A stretch of 64,000 nt of DNA from Albidovulum sp. (lineage in GTDB: Bacteria; Pseudomonadota; Alphaproteobacteria; Rhodobacterales; Rhodobacteraceae). Position 1 is the first letter of the stretch. Each line of letters begins with the position of its first letter. A model generated the notes under the pieces. The model had not been told where the DNA came from. It searched no databases and was given only the letters and a program-made list of their open reading frames with translations. The stretch is taken from assembly GCA_020637635.1 (NCBI GenBank), contig JACKKB010000003.1:248001-312000 (forward strand). The letters run 5' to 3'. Of this stretch, positions 43,028 through 52,019 are shown piece after piece. The translations under genes were made by a program, and so were the position numbers.

Positions 43028-45472
43028 TCACATCCGCACGCGCGCCCCGTCGGGGTCGTAGAGCGGCCGCAAGGACGGCTCGGCCACCACCCGCCGCCCG
43101 GCGATCTCGATCTCGTAGGACGCAGAGAGTACTGCCTCGACACCCTCGCCCCGGCAGGGCACATAGCCCATGCCGATCGCCGCCCCGATGTGGTGCCCAT
43201 AGGCACCCGAAGTCAGATGGCTCACGATCCTTCCGTCTCTCAGCACCGGCTCGTTGTGATAGACCATCACGTCCGGATCCGAGAGCCGGAACTGCACCAG
43301 CCGCCGTTCGAGCCCCTCCTCCTTCTTCCGCAAGACCGCCTCGCGCCCGACGAAGGCGGGTTTGGCAGTCTTCACCGCGAACCCGAGCCCCGCCTCTAGC
43401 ACATGGTCCTCGCTGGTGATGTCGTGGCCGAAATGACGGAATGCCTTCTCGATCCGGCACCCATCCATCATGTGCATGCCGCAGAGCGTCAGGCCGAGAT
43501 CGCGCCCCGCCTCCCGCAACACCTCGAAAACGTGACCGGCCATGTCCGACGACACGTAGACCTCCCAGCCGAGCTCGCCCACGTAGGAAACCCGGTGCAC
43601 CCGCGCCAGCCCCATGCCGATCTCGATCTCCTGCGCCGTCCCGAACGGATTGGCCGCGTTCGAGAAATCGTCGGGGCTGACCTTCTGCATCAGCGCGCGC
43701 GCCTGCGGCCCCATGACCGCCAGAACGCCCTCGGCGGCGGTCACGTCGGTCAGGACGACCTGGAACTCGCCGACATGCCGGCGCATCCAGGCCTGATCCT
43801 TCGGTCGCGTCACCGCCGGAGTGACGACCAGATAGGCCGTCTCCTCCAGCCGCGTGACGGTGACATCGGCCTCGATCCCGCCCCGCTCGTTCAGGAACTG
43901 GGTATAGACGATCCGCCCGGCGGGCACCGCCATCTCCGCGCCGCAGAGCCTGTTCAGATAGGCCTCCGCATCGCGTCCCTCGACCCGGATCTTGCCGAAG
44001 GAGGACATGTCGTACATGCCCACCCCGGTGCGGATCGCCCGATGCTCCTCGGCGGCATTGTCGAACCAGTTCTGACGCCCCCAGGAATAGGCATAGTCCC
44101 GCTCCTGCCCCGGGCGCGCGAACCAGTTGGCCCGCTCCCACCCGCCGATCTCGCCAAAGACCGCACCCTCGGCCGCGAGCTGGGCGTGGAAGGGCGTCCG
44201 CCGCACGCCCCGGGCCGTCGCCTTCTGCCGGTAGGGAAAGTGATCGGCATAAAGAAGCCCCAGCGTTTCCTTCGAGCGCTCGAAAAGATAATGCCGATTG
44301 CGCTGGAACGGCTGGTTGCGGCCGACGTCGACATCCCCGAGGTCGAACGGCTTCTCGCCGCTCTCCATCCACTCCGCGAGAGCCATGCCCGCGCCTCCCG
44401 CCGACTGGATGCCGATCGAGTTGAAACCGGCCGCGACCCAGAAGTTGTCGACCTCGAGCGAGAGGCCGAGGTTGTAGGCATCGTCCGGGGTGAAACTCTC
44501 CGGCCCGTTGAAGAAGGTGTGAATGCCGGCCTCGGCCAACATCGGCAACCGGTGCACCGCACGTTCGAGGATCGGCTCGAAATGGTCGAAGTCCTCGGGC
44601 AGCTGGTCAAAGCAGAAGTCCTCGGGAATGCCCGCCATGCCCCAGGGTTTGGCATCGGGCTCGAACGCACCGAGCAGATACTTGCCCGCGTCCTCCTTGT
44701 AATAGGCGCATTCGTCGGGAACCCTCAGCACCGGCATCTGGCCGAGCCCGGGGATCGGCTCGGTCACGATGTAGAAATGCTCGCAGGCGTGCAGCGGCAC
44801 CGTCACGCCGGCCAGCCGGCCCACCTCCCGGCCCCAAATCCCGGCGCAATTGACCACGTGTTCCGCCTCAATGGAGCCGGTTTCCTCGCCCATCTTCCAG
44901 GAGACCGACGTGGCTCGGCGCCCGGCAACGCTTACACCCGTGACCGTCACGCCCTCGACGATGCGCGCCGCGCGCTGCCGGGCGCCCTTGGCCAGGGCGA
45001 GTGCGATGTTCGCCGGATCGCCCTGGCCGTCGGTCGGCAGCCAGACGCCCGCCTTCACGCCCTCGATGTTGAGATGCGCATAGCGCTCCTTCACCTCTCC
45101 GGGCGACAGTTCCTCGACCGGCACCCCGAAACCGCGCGCCATCGAGGCCGAGCGGAACAGCTCCTCCTTCCGCGCCTCGGTCAGCGCAACCGAGACCGAG
45201 CCGACCGTCTTCATCCCCGTCGCCAGACCCGTCTCCGCCTCGAGCCCGCGGTAGAGGTCGGCGGAGTACTTCGCGAGCCGCGTCATGTTGGCCGAGGCGC
45301 GCAGCTGCCCGATGAGCCCCGCCGCATGCCATGTGGTGCCGCAGGTCAGCTGCCTGCGCTCCAGAAGCACCACGTCCGTCCACCCGAGCTTGGTCAGATG
45401 ATAGGCCACCGAACAGCCGACGACACCGCCGCCTATGATCACACAGCGCGCCTTCTTGGGCAGTTCAGACAC
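43028..45472 (-). CDS. GcvT-family FAD-dependent oxidoreductase (dimethylglycine/sarcosine dehydrogenase-like) 1
   Basis: An 814-aa protein with an N-terminal DAO-type FAD domain and a C-terminal GcvT tetrahydrofolate-binding domain, the length of dimethylglycine dehydrogenase. FAD motif: CVIIGGGVVGCSVAYHLTKLG; the flavinylation region GTTWHAAGLIGQLRAS contains the His usually joined to FAD; GcvT parts include GARDAEAYLNRL-type RDAEAYLNRLCGAEM and GELGWEVYV. It oxidises an N-methyl group and moves the C1 unit to THF. The start is a GTG at 45472 with AAAGGAA upstream. It is second in the operon. Confidence 0.88.
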   Translation of the reverse strand: MSELPKKARCVIIGGGVVGCSVAYHLTKLGWTDVVLLERRQLTCGTTWHAAGLIGQLRASANMTRLAKYSADLYRGLEAETGLATGMKTVGSVSVALTEARKEELFRSASMARGFGVPVEELSPGEVKERYAHLNIEGVKAGVWLPTDGQGDPANIALALAKGARQRAARIVEGVTVTGVSVAGRRATSVSWKMGEETGSIEAEHVVNCAGIWGREVGRLAGVTVPLHACEHFYIVTEPIPGLGQMPVLRVPDECAYYKEDAGKYLLGAFEPDAKPWGMAGIPEDFCFDQLPEDFDHFEPILERAVHRLPMLAEAGIHTFFNGPESFTPDDAYNLGLSLEVDNFWVAAGFNSIGIQSAGGAGMALAEWMESGEKPFDLGDVDVGRNQPFQRNRHYLFERSKETLGLLYADHFPYRQKATARGVRRTPFHAQLAAEGAVFGEIGGWERANWFARPGQERDYAYSWGRQNWFDNAAEEHRAIRTGVGMYDMSSFGKIRVEGRDAEAYLNRLCGAEMAVPAGRIVYTQFLNERGGIEADVTVTRLEETAYLVVTPAVTRPKDQAWMRRHVGEFQVVLTDVTAAEGVLAVMGPQARALMQKVSPDDFSNAANPFGTAQEIEIGMGLARVHRVSYVGELGWEVYVSSDMAGHVFEVLREAGRDLGLTLCGMHMMDGCRIEKAFRHFGHDITSEDHVLEAGLGFAVKTAKPAFVGREAVLRKKEEGLERRLVQFRLSDPDVMVYHNEPVLRDGRIVSHLTSGAYGHHIGAAIGMGYVPCRGEGVEAVLSASYEIEIAGRRVVAEPSLRPLYDPDGARVRM

Positions 45473-45495
45473 GTCTCGTTCCTTTCATTGTGGCA

Positions 45496-45528
45496 CAAAT
45501 ACTCCGGGGGTCCGGGGGTGGAACCCCG
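45496..45528. repeat. Rhodobacterales-type GC-rich hairpin repeat, copy 2
   Basis: The flank AAATACTCCGGGGGTCCG matches copy 1 and is followed by a shorter hairpin (GGGGT, loop GGA, ACCCC at 45515-45527). It begins right after the second DMGDH-like gene's stop on the minus strand. Same orientation as copy 1, so both follow a gene of the same family. Confidence 0.6.
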
Positions 45529-45534
45529 CGCCCC

Positions 45535-47982
45535 TCACGCACGCAGCCTGACGTTCTCGGGATCCCAGAGCGGCCGGTCCTCCTGCACCACGGCGCGCCG
45601 CCGCTCGCCATAGATCTCGACCTCGATCTCGGTCCCCGGCCGGGTCAGATCCGCCCGCAGCATGGCGAGCGCGATCGAGGCGCCGACACGGTAGCCCCAG
45701 CCGCCGGATGTCGTCTCGCCGACGATCTTTCCCTCATGCCAGAGCGTTGACATGTAGGGCGCATCGCAGTCGCGCGCCTCGACCTTCAGCGTCGCGAAGC
45801 GCTTCGTCACGCCCCGCTGCTTTTCGGCCAGAAGGGCGGCCTTGCCGGGAAAGTCCTGCGACTTGTCGAACCTGACGAACCGCTCCAGCCCGCCTTCCAG
45901 AAGCGAGTAGTCGGTCGACAGGTCGCCTTTCCACGCCCGGTAGCCCTTCTCGATGCGAAGCGAGTTCAAGGCCCACATGCCGAAGGGCTTTGCCCCCGCC
46001 GCGGTGACCGCATCCCAGATCTCCGGCGCATCGGCCATCGCGCAGTGGATTTCCCAGCCAAGCTCGCCGGCAAAGGACACCCGGACCAGCGCGCAGTCCC
46101 GGCCCGCCACCTTGCCCTTGAAGCTGACGCTCAGCCACGGCGCCTCAAGGTCGTGATCGGTCAGCGGCGCGAGGATCTCGCGCGCCCTGGGGCCGGTGAC
46201 CAGCAGGCATTCAACTTCGTCGGAATGATCGCTGACCGTGATCCCCTCGGGCGCCTGCCGCGACAGCAACTCGGCATCATGCCACTGCGCCACGCCGGCG
46301 GTGATCAGCCCGACCTCATCCGGCCCGTGCACCATCACCGACATCTCGGTCAGGATGCGGCCCCGGTCGTCGGGGAAATAGGCCAGCCCGATCCGGCCCG
46401 GTTTCGGCAGGCGCGACGCGGTCAACCCGTCGACGAAATCCCGCGCGCCCGGACCCTCGACCTTCAGACGGGTAAAGCCGGTGATGGCGAGGATGCCGCA
46501 ATTATCGCGCACCGCCTCGCATTCCTCGCGGATGCGCTTTTCCCACGGCCCGGCGCGGTTCCAGGTCTGGGTCGCTTCCTCGGACGTGTCGTCGCCGGGC
46601 CTGGCGAACCAGTTGGCGCGCTCCCAGCCGTTATAGGCGCCAAAGACCGCGCCCGCGGCCTTGAGCCTTTCGTGCAGGCTGGAATGCCTCTTGTCGCCCC
46701 CCGCAGGCCAGCGGTGCCAGGGGAAATGCATCGCATATTCGTGGCCGTAGACCTCCTTGCCCTTGGCGATGCAATAGTCGCGATCGGTGTAGTCGGTGAA
46801 GCGGCGCGGGTCGCAGGACCACATGTCCCATTCCGTCGCACCCTCGGTGACCCATTCGGCGAGAACCTTGCCGGCGCCGCCGGCCTGGGCGATGCCGAAG
46901 GTGAAGACGCAGGCCTCGAAGGCATTCGGCACCCCCGGCATCGGCCCGAGAAGCGGGTTGCCGTCGGGCGCGTAAGGGATGGGTCCGTTGATGACTTTCG
47001 ACACCCCGGCAGTGCCCAGAAGCGGCACGCGCGCCATGGCGTCCTCGATGTAGGTCTCCAGCCGGTCGAGATCGTCCGGAAAGAGCTGGAAGGAGAAGTC
47101 CTCGGGGAAGGGATCCTCGGGCGTGACCCAGTGTGCCCGGCAGTTCCGTTCATAGGGCCCGAGGTTGAAGCCGGTCTTCTCCTGCCGCAGATAGTAGGAT
47201 GTATCGACGTCGCGCAGAAGCGGCAGCTTGTGCCCCGCGGCTTTCGACCATGCCTCGATCTCGGGGATCGGCTCCGAAAGCAGATACTGGTGGCTCATCA
47301 CCATCATCGGCACGGTGCGGCCGCCGAAGGGCCTGAACCACTCGCCCACCTTCTGGGCGTAGTAGCCGGCCGCGTTCACAACGAATTCCGCCCGGATAGA
47401 GCCTTTTTCGGTGTGAACGACCCATTCCCCGTTCTCCCGACTCACACCCGTGGCCGGCGTGAACCGCAGGATCGTCGCGCCCAGGTCGCGCGCGCCCTTG
47501 GCCAGCGCCTGCGTCAGCTGCGCCGGGTCGATATCGCCATCGGCCGGATCATAGAGGGCGCCCTTCAGGTCATGCAGTTCGATGAACGGATACTTGTCAC
47601 GGATCTCGGACGGGGCGAGCACGTCGATCTCCATCCCCTGATACCGCCCCATGCTTCGGGCGCGGGCGAATTCCTGCATCCGCTCCTGCGTATGCGCGAG
47701 CCGGATCGATCCCGTCACATGGTAGTTCATCGGATAGTCCACCGCCGCCCCGAGGCCGCGGTAAAGCTCGGTCGAGTAGCGCTGCATGTTCATCAGCGAC
47801 CAAGAGGTGGAGAAGGTCGGAACATTGCCGGCCGCGTGCCAGGTCGAACCGGCGGTCAGCTCGTTCTTTTCCAGAAGCACGCAGTCCGTCCAGCCCGCCT
47901 TCGCGAGATGATAGAGCGCCGACACACCGACGGCGCCGCCGCCGATGATCACGACCCGCGCCGTCGTCGGAAACCCTGCCAT
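45535..47982 (-). CDS. GcvT-family FAD-dependent oxidoreductase (dimethylglycine/sarcosine dehydrogenase-like) 2
   Basis: An 815-aa paralogue of the next gene: FAD motif VVIIGGGAVGVSALYHLAKAG, flavinylation-type AGSTWHAAGNVPTFS, and a C-terminal GcvT domain with GPGARDFVDGLTAS and GELGWEIHCAM. Start at 47982 (AAGGGGGG upstream) gives the family length; a longer frame runs into the promoter region. First gene of the six-gene operon, divergent from the isochorismatase gene. Two members with clearly different sequence imply two successive N-demethylations, for example dimethylglycine to sarcosine and sarcosine to glycine. Confidence 0.88.
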   Translation of the reverse strand: MAGFPTTARVVIIGGGAVGVSALYHLAKAGWTDCVLLEKNELTAGSTWHAAGNVPTFSTSWSLMNMQRYSTELYRGLGAAVDYPMNYHVTGSIRLAHTQERMQEFARARSMGRYQGMEIDVLAPSEIRDKYPFIELHDLKGALYDPADGDIDPAQLTQALAKGARDLGATILRFTPATGVSRENGEWVVHTEKGSIRAEFVVNAAGYYAQKVGEWFRPFGGRTVPMMVMSHQYLLSEPIPEIEAWSKAAGHKLPLLRDVDTSYYLRQEKTGFNLGPYERNCRAHWVTPEDPFPEDFSFQLFPDDLDRLETYIEDAMARVPLLGTAGVSKVINGPIPYAPDGNPLLGPMPGVPNAFEACVFTFGIAQAGGAGKVLAEWVTEGATEWDMWSCDPRRFTDYTDRDYCIAKGKEVYGHEYAMHFPWHRWPAGGDKRHSSLHERLKAAGAVFGAYNGWERANWFARPGDDTSEEATQTWNRAGPWEKRIREECEAVRDNCGILAITGFTRLKVEGPGARDFVDGLTASRLPKPGRIGLAYFPDDRGRILTEMSVMVHGPDEVGLITAGVAQWHDAELLSRQAPEGITVSDHSDEVECLLVTGPRAREILAPLTDHDLEAPWLSVSFKGKVAGRDCALVRVSFAGELGWEIHCAMADAPEIWDAVTAAGAKPFGMWALNSLRIEKGYRAWKGDLSTDYSLLEGGLERFVRFDKSQDFPGKAALLAEKQRGVTKRFATLKVEARDCDAPYMSTLWHEGKIVGETTSGGWGYRVGASIALAMLRADLTRPGTEIEVEIYGERRRAVVQEDRPLWDPENVRLRA

Positions 47983-48056
47983 GCCAGCCCCCCTTCGTGG
48001 TTCGCGCGAAGTATCTCCGCCCGCTCCCTTGCTTTCAATTCGCAGATCGTTGCGAT

Positions 48057-48069
48057 ATTGATCGACAAT
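48057..48069. promoter_or_regulatory. Dyad in the divergent DMGDH/isochorismatase promoter region
   Basis: ATTG-N5-CAAT lies in the only AT-rich part of the 107-bp intergenic region. A LysR gene is encoded two genes to the right, so this may be part of its binding site for both directions. Confidence 0.4.
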
Positions 48070-48089
48070 TCCGATTAGGAGTTCCGCCG

Positions 48090-48686
48090 ATGCCCACTCC
48101 GACCCCACCCGCCGATCCGCTGTTCGCCGCCGGGCAGAGCTTTCTCGCCGTGATCGATGTTCAGGCCGCCTTTCTCGACAAGCTCGCGGCGAACGAGGCA
48201 CCGGCGCTTCTCGCGCGGATCGTCTGGTTGATCGCGGTGGCGCGAGCGCAGGGCATTCCCGTCATTGCCATGGCCGAGGACGTCGCCCGGCACGGCGGGC
48301 CGGTCGCCGCGGTTCGCGAGGCTCTTCCCGAGGGCAGCGACATTCACGACAAGCACGTCTTCGGCTTCGCCGGCCAGCCCGCGATCCTCGCCGCCGCAGA
48401 GGCCCTCGGGCGCCGCCAGGCGGTTCTCGTCGGCCTCGAGACCGATGTCTGCGTCGCGCAGTCGGCGCTCGGCCTGCAGGCCGCGGGCTTCCGGGTGGCC
48501 GCGATCACCGACGCCACCGGGTCGCCGGGCCAGGCCCATGCTGCCGGCCTGCAGCGGATGGGGGCCGCCGGCATCGTTCTGACCACGGCCAAGGGCATCT
48601 TCTACGAATGGATGCGCGATCTGCCGACGCTGGCGCGGCATCTCGCCTTGAAGGCCGCCGCGCGCGACGCAGGTGTGGCGCTCTGA
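48090..48686 (+). CDS. Isochorismatase-family cysteine hydrolase
   Basis: A 198-aa hydrolase of the cysteine-hydrolase/isochorismatase fold. The catalytic triad is visible as Asp in FLAVIDVQAAFLDKL, Lys in IHDKHVFGF and Cys in GLETDVCVAQSALGLQ. Members include nicotinamidase, N-carbamoylsarcosine amidase and YcaC-like proteins. ATG at 48090 has AGGAG eight bases upstream. It overlaps the LysR gene by 1 base (TGATG) and faces the demethylation operon with hyuA, so an amidase acting on a carbamoyl or amide product is plausible; substrate not determined. Confidence 0.8.
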   Translation: MPTPTPPADPLFAAGQSFLAVIDVQAAFLDKLAANEAPALLARIVWLIAVARAQGIPVIAMAEDVARHGGPVAAVREALPEGSDIHDKHVFGFAGQPAILAAAEALGRRQAVLVGLETDVCVAQSALGLQAAGFRVAAITDATGSPGQAHAAGLQRMGAAGIVLTTAKGIFYEWMRDLPTLARHLALKAAARDAGVAL

Positions 48687-49564
48687 TGCAGATCGAGCTG
48701 ATCGAGACCTTCCTCGATCTCTGCGAAACCCGCAGTTTCAATCGCACGGCCGATCGCCTCGGCGTGACGCAATCGACCGTCTCCGGGCGCATCAGGGCAC
48801 TCGAGTCCACGCTCGGCCATCGGCTCTTCATCCGCTCGCGCGCCGGCACCGAACTGTCGACCGAAGGGCTTCGCTTCGCACCCCATGCCCGCGGCCTCCT
48901 GCTCAGCTGGACCGAGGCACGCCACGCGGTGCGCGATACCGGCGGCGCGATGATGATGCGCATCGGGCTTCAGCACGATCTGGTCAATCGCCATTTCACC
49001 GATCTGATCGGCACCTTCCGCCGCGCGATGCCGGATACGGCCTTCTTCTTCGAGGCCGACTACAGCGCCCAGATGAGCACCGACCTGACCACCGGATCGG
49101 AGGATTTCGCGATCCTCTTCTCGCCCCGTTTCCACCCCGATCTCTATTTCGAGACCCTGGGCGAGCTTGCCTACGCGATGGTCTCGACCGAGACCGACCG
49201 CCTCGCCGAGGTCCGCAAGGAGCGCTATATCCTGCCGCATTTCTCCGACGCGCTGCCGCAGGTGCATGCTCAGCTGCATCCCGCGCTGACCACCGCCAGC
49301 CTCTCGATCGGCCAGAACGCGGCCATGGTGGCGCTCCTGCGGTCGCTCGGCGGCACCGCCTATGTTCAGGCCGAATCCGCCGCCGAACTGGCCGCCGAGG
49401 GCACGGCCCGCGCGGTGACCGATGCGCCAATGATCCCGCTCCCGGTCTATGCCGGCGTCCATGTCCGCAACCGCCATCGCTCGGCGCACCGCCGGCTCCT
49501 GCAGATGGTCCGCGCCCATTTCGCCGAAACCTACCCGCCCCGCAGAAGCCACGCGCGAGGCTGA
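48686..49564 (+). CDS. LysR-family transcriptional regulator
   Basis: A 292-aa regulator with the N-terminal helix-turn-helix IETFLDLCETRSFNRTADRL and TQSTVSGRIRALESTLG and a LysR effector domain. It is translationally coupled to the hydrolase (TGATG) and followed by an MFS transporter, so these three plausibly form the regulatory and transport arm of the divergent methylamine operon. Confidence 0.88.
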   Translation: MQIELIETFLDLCETRSFNRTADRLGVTQSTVSGRIRALESTLGHRLFIRSRAGTELSTEGLRFAPHARGLLLSWTEARHAVRDTGGAMMMRIGLQHDLVNRHFTDLIGTFRRAMPDTAFFFEADYSAQMSTDLTTGSEDFAILFSPRFHPDLYFETLGELAYAMVSTETDRLAEVRKERYILPHFSDALPQVHAQLHPALTTASLSIGQNAAMVALLRSLGGTAYVQAESAAELAAEGTARAVTDAPMIPLPVYAGVHVRNRHRSAHRRLLQMVRAHFAETYPPRRSHARG

Positions 49565-49635
49565 GTCCCGCTTGCGCCGGCGCGCGTTCTCGCGCAGGGT
49601 CGCACGTCAGCGGGGCCGGGGGGGAGAGACGGGCA

Positions 49636-50826
49636 ATGCGAGAGGGTCTTGCCTTTCTCGTGGCAAGCTACGTGCTCAGCCAGTTCTACCGGGCTTTCCT
49701 CGCGGTTCTCTCCCCGGTCCTGCGGGCCGATATCGGTGTCCTGCCCTCCGACCTCGCGCTGTCGTCGGGGATCTGGTTCCTGATCTTCGCGCTGATGCAG
49801 ATACCGGTCGGCATCGCGCTCGACCGGATCGGGCCGAGACTGACGGTATCGTTGCTCCTCGGCCTCGGCGGCGGCGGCGGCGCGCTCGTCTTTTCGCTGG
49901 CGGCGGGGCCGGGCGCGATCCATGTCGCCATGGCGCTCATCGGCATCGGTTGCGCGCCGGTGCTGATGGCCTCCTACTACATCTTCGCGCGGGTCTATTC
50001 TCCCGCCGTCTTCGGGACCCTCGCCGGCATGGTGATCGGCATCGGATCGCTCGGCAACATCCTCGGCGCCAAGCCGCTGGCGTCTCTCGTGGCGGTCGCC
50101 GGCTGGCGCGAAACGCTTCTCACCCTCTCGATCGTCACAGTCCTTGTCGCCGTCGCGCTTCTGGCCTTCGTCCGCAACCCGCCGAAGCCCGATCTGCCCG
50201 ATGCCGGCAAGGGATCGCTTCTCGACCTCCTGCGCCGACCGGAGCTCTGGGCGATCCTGCCGCTGATGGCGGTGGCCTACGCCCCGGCCGCCGCGATCAG
50301 GGGGCTCTGGGCCGGCCCCTATCTCGAACAGGTGTTCGGCGCAGGCCCGGACCGCATCGGCACGGCGACGCTTGTCATGGCGCTGGCCATGGTCGCCGGC
50401 AATTTCGCCTATGGGCCGCTCGACCGGCTCTTCGGCACGCAGAAATGGGTCGTCTTCGGCGGCAACCTTCTCTGCGCCCTCGCGCTTGGCCTTCTCGCGA
50501 CCTTTCCTTCGAGCGGTTTCTGGACCTCGGCAGCGCTTCTCGCCGCCCTCGGCTTCTTCGGCGCCTCTTTCCCCGCCATCATGGCACATGGGCGCAGCTT
50601 CTTCCCGGCTCATCTCGTGGGCCGCGGCGTCACTTTCCTCAACATGTTCGGGATCGGTGGCGCCGGGCTCCTGCAGTTCACCTCGGGTGCCTTCGAACGC
50701 CGCGCGCAGGCGGTGGCGAGCTCCGCCGCCGAAGGCTTCTCGGCGCTCTTCCTCTTCTTCCTCGTCCCGCTCGCCATCGGGCTCGGTCTCTATCTCTTCA
50801 GCCGCGACGCCCCGCGCGCCGGCTGA
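49636..50826 (+). CDS. MFS transporter
   Basis: A 396-aa inner-membrane protein with about 12 hydrophobic helices. The cytoplasmic loop between helices 2 and 3 reads GIALDRIGPRLTV, a form of the MFS motif G-x3-D-x2-G-x-R. It belongs to the major facilitator superfamily; a substrate cannot be assigned from sequence. Placed after the LysR gene by 71 bp, it may import or export the compound handled by the divergent operon. Confidence 0.85.
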   Translation: MREGLAFLVASYVLSQFYRAFLAVLSPVLRADIGVLPSDLALSSGIWFLIFALMQIPVGIALDRIGPRLTVSLLLGLGGGGGALVFSLAAGPGAIHVAMALIGIGCAPVLMASYYIFARVYSPAVFGTLAGMVIGIGSLGNILGAKPLASLVAVAGWRETLLTLSIVTVLVAVALLAFVRNPPKPDLPDAGKGSLLDLLRRPELWAILPLMAVAYAPAAAIRGLWAGPYLEQVFGAGPDRIGTATLVMALAMVAGNFAYGPLDRLFGTQKWVVFGGNLLCALALGLLATFPSSGFWTSAALLAALGFFGASFPAIMAHGRSFFPAHLVGRGVTFLNMFGIGGAGLLQFTSGAFERRAQAVASSAAEGFSALFLFFLVPLAIGLGLYLFSRDAPRAG

Positions 50827-50912
50827 GCCCCGACAGCGCCACCAAAACAGCGCTTTCCACCCGCAGGACAATGCGATAAGGGGCCTCGTCCCTAACGAGA
50901 GGAGACCCCGAG

Positions 50913-51935
50913 ATGGGCTACAGGGTCGTTGTCGCCGGCGCCACGGGGAACGTGGGCCGCGAAATGCTGAACATCCTTGCCGAGCGGGAATTCCCCGTTG
51001 ACGAGATCGCAGCACTTGCCAGCCGCAAGTCGCTCGGCACCGAGGTTTCGTTCGGCGACAGGACCCTGAAGACACAGGACCTCGACACGTTCGACTTCAC
51101 CGGCTGGGATATCGCGCTCTTTGCCGTCGGATCTGAGGCAACCAGGGACTACGCACCCAAGGCCGCGCGGTCCGGCTGCGTCGTGATCGACAATTCCTCG
51201 CTCTATCGCTACGACCCCGACGTGCCGCTCGTCGTGCCCGAGGTGAACGCCGCCGCCGTCGATGGCTATGCGAAGAAGAACATCATCGCCAACCCCAACT
51301 GCTCGACCGCGCAGATGGTCGTGGCGCTGAAACCGCTGCATGACCGCGCCCGGATCAGGCGCGTGGTGGTCTCGACCTACCAGTCGGTCTCCGGCGCCGG
51401 CAAGGAAGGCATTGACGAGCTCTGGGACCAGACCAAGTCGATCTACAATCCGGTCCAGGACGTGCCGGCCAGGAAGTTCACCAAGCAGATCGCCTTCAAC
51501 GTGATCCCGCATATCGATGTCTTCATGGACAGCGGCGAGACCAAGGAAGAATGGAAGATGGTCGCCGAGACCAAGAAGATCCTCGACAAGGCGATCAAGG
51601 TCACCGCGACCTGCGTCCGGGTCCCGGTCTTCGTCGGTCACTCGGAAGCCGTGAACATCGAGTTCGAGGAGTTCCTCGACGAGGACGAGGCGCGTGACAT
51701 CCTGCGCGAGGCGCCCGGCGTCATGGTCGTCGACAAGCGCGAGAACGGCGGCTACATCACCCCCGTCGAATGCGTCGGCGACTACGCCACCTTCGTCAGC
51801 CGCATCCGTCAGGATCCGACGATCGAGAACGGACTGAACCTCTGGTGCGTGTCAGACAACCTGCGCAAGGGTGCGGCGCTGAATGCGGTGCAGATCGCCG
51901 AGACGCTCGGGAACCGCTGCCTGAAGAAGGGCTGA
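50913..51935 (+). CDS. asd: Aspartate-semialdehyde dehydrogenase
   Basis: NADPH-dependent enzyme of 340 aa that reduces aspartyl phosphate in the lysine, threonine, methionine and diaminopimelate pathway. N-terminal motif YRVVVAGATGNVGREMLNI; catalytic Cys in NPNCSTAQMVVALKPLH; active-site region VGHSEAVNIEFE. Shine-Dalgarno GAGAGGAGAC. Ends with a strong intrinsic terminator, so it is monocistronic. Housekeeping gene, typical of a core region. Confidence 0.97.
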   Translation: MGYRVVVAGATGNVGREMLNILAEREFPVDEIAALASRKSLGTEVSFGDRTLKTQDLDTFDFTGWDIALFAVGSEATRDYAPKAARSGCVVIDNSSLYRYDPDVPLVVPEVNAAAVDGYAKKNIIANPNCSTAQMVVALKPLHDRARIRRVVVSTYQSVSGAGKEGIDELWDQTKSIYNPVQDVPARKFTKQIAFNVIPHIDVFMDSGETKEEWKMVAETKKILDKAIKVTATCVRVPVFVGHSEAVNIEFEEFLDEDEARDILREAPGVMVVDKRENGGYITPVECVGDYATFVSRIRQDPTIENGLNLWCVSDNLRKGAALNAVQIAETLGNRCLKKG

Positions 51936-51972
51936 GCAGCCGGCATCCGCCCGGCAGGGTTTCGGAATGAAT

Positions 51973-52000
51973 GGGCCCGGCGAACCCGCCGGGCCCTTTT
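51973..52000 (+). terminator. Intrinsic terminator of asd
   Basis: A perfect 10-bp stem (GGGCCCGGCG / CGCCGGGCCC), AACC loop and TTTT run start 38 bp after the asd stop codon. The convergent TPR gene ends 20 bp beyond, so the stem may serve both directions. Confidence 0.9.
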
Positions 52001-52019
52001 CATGGCTCTGCCGCGCCCC

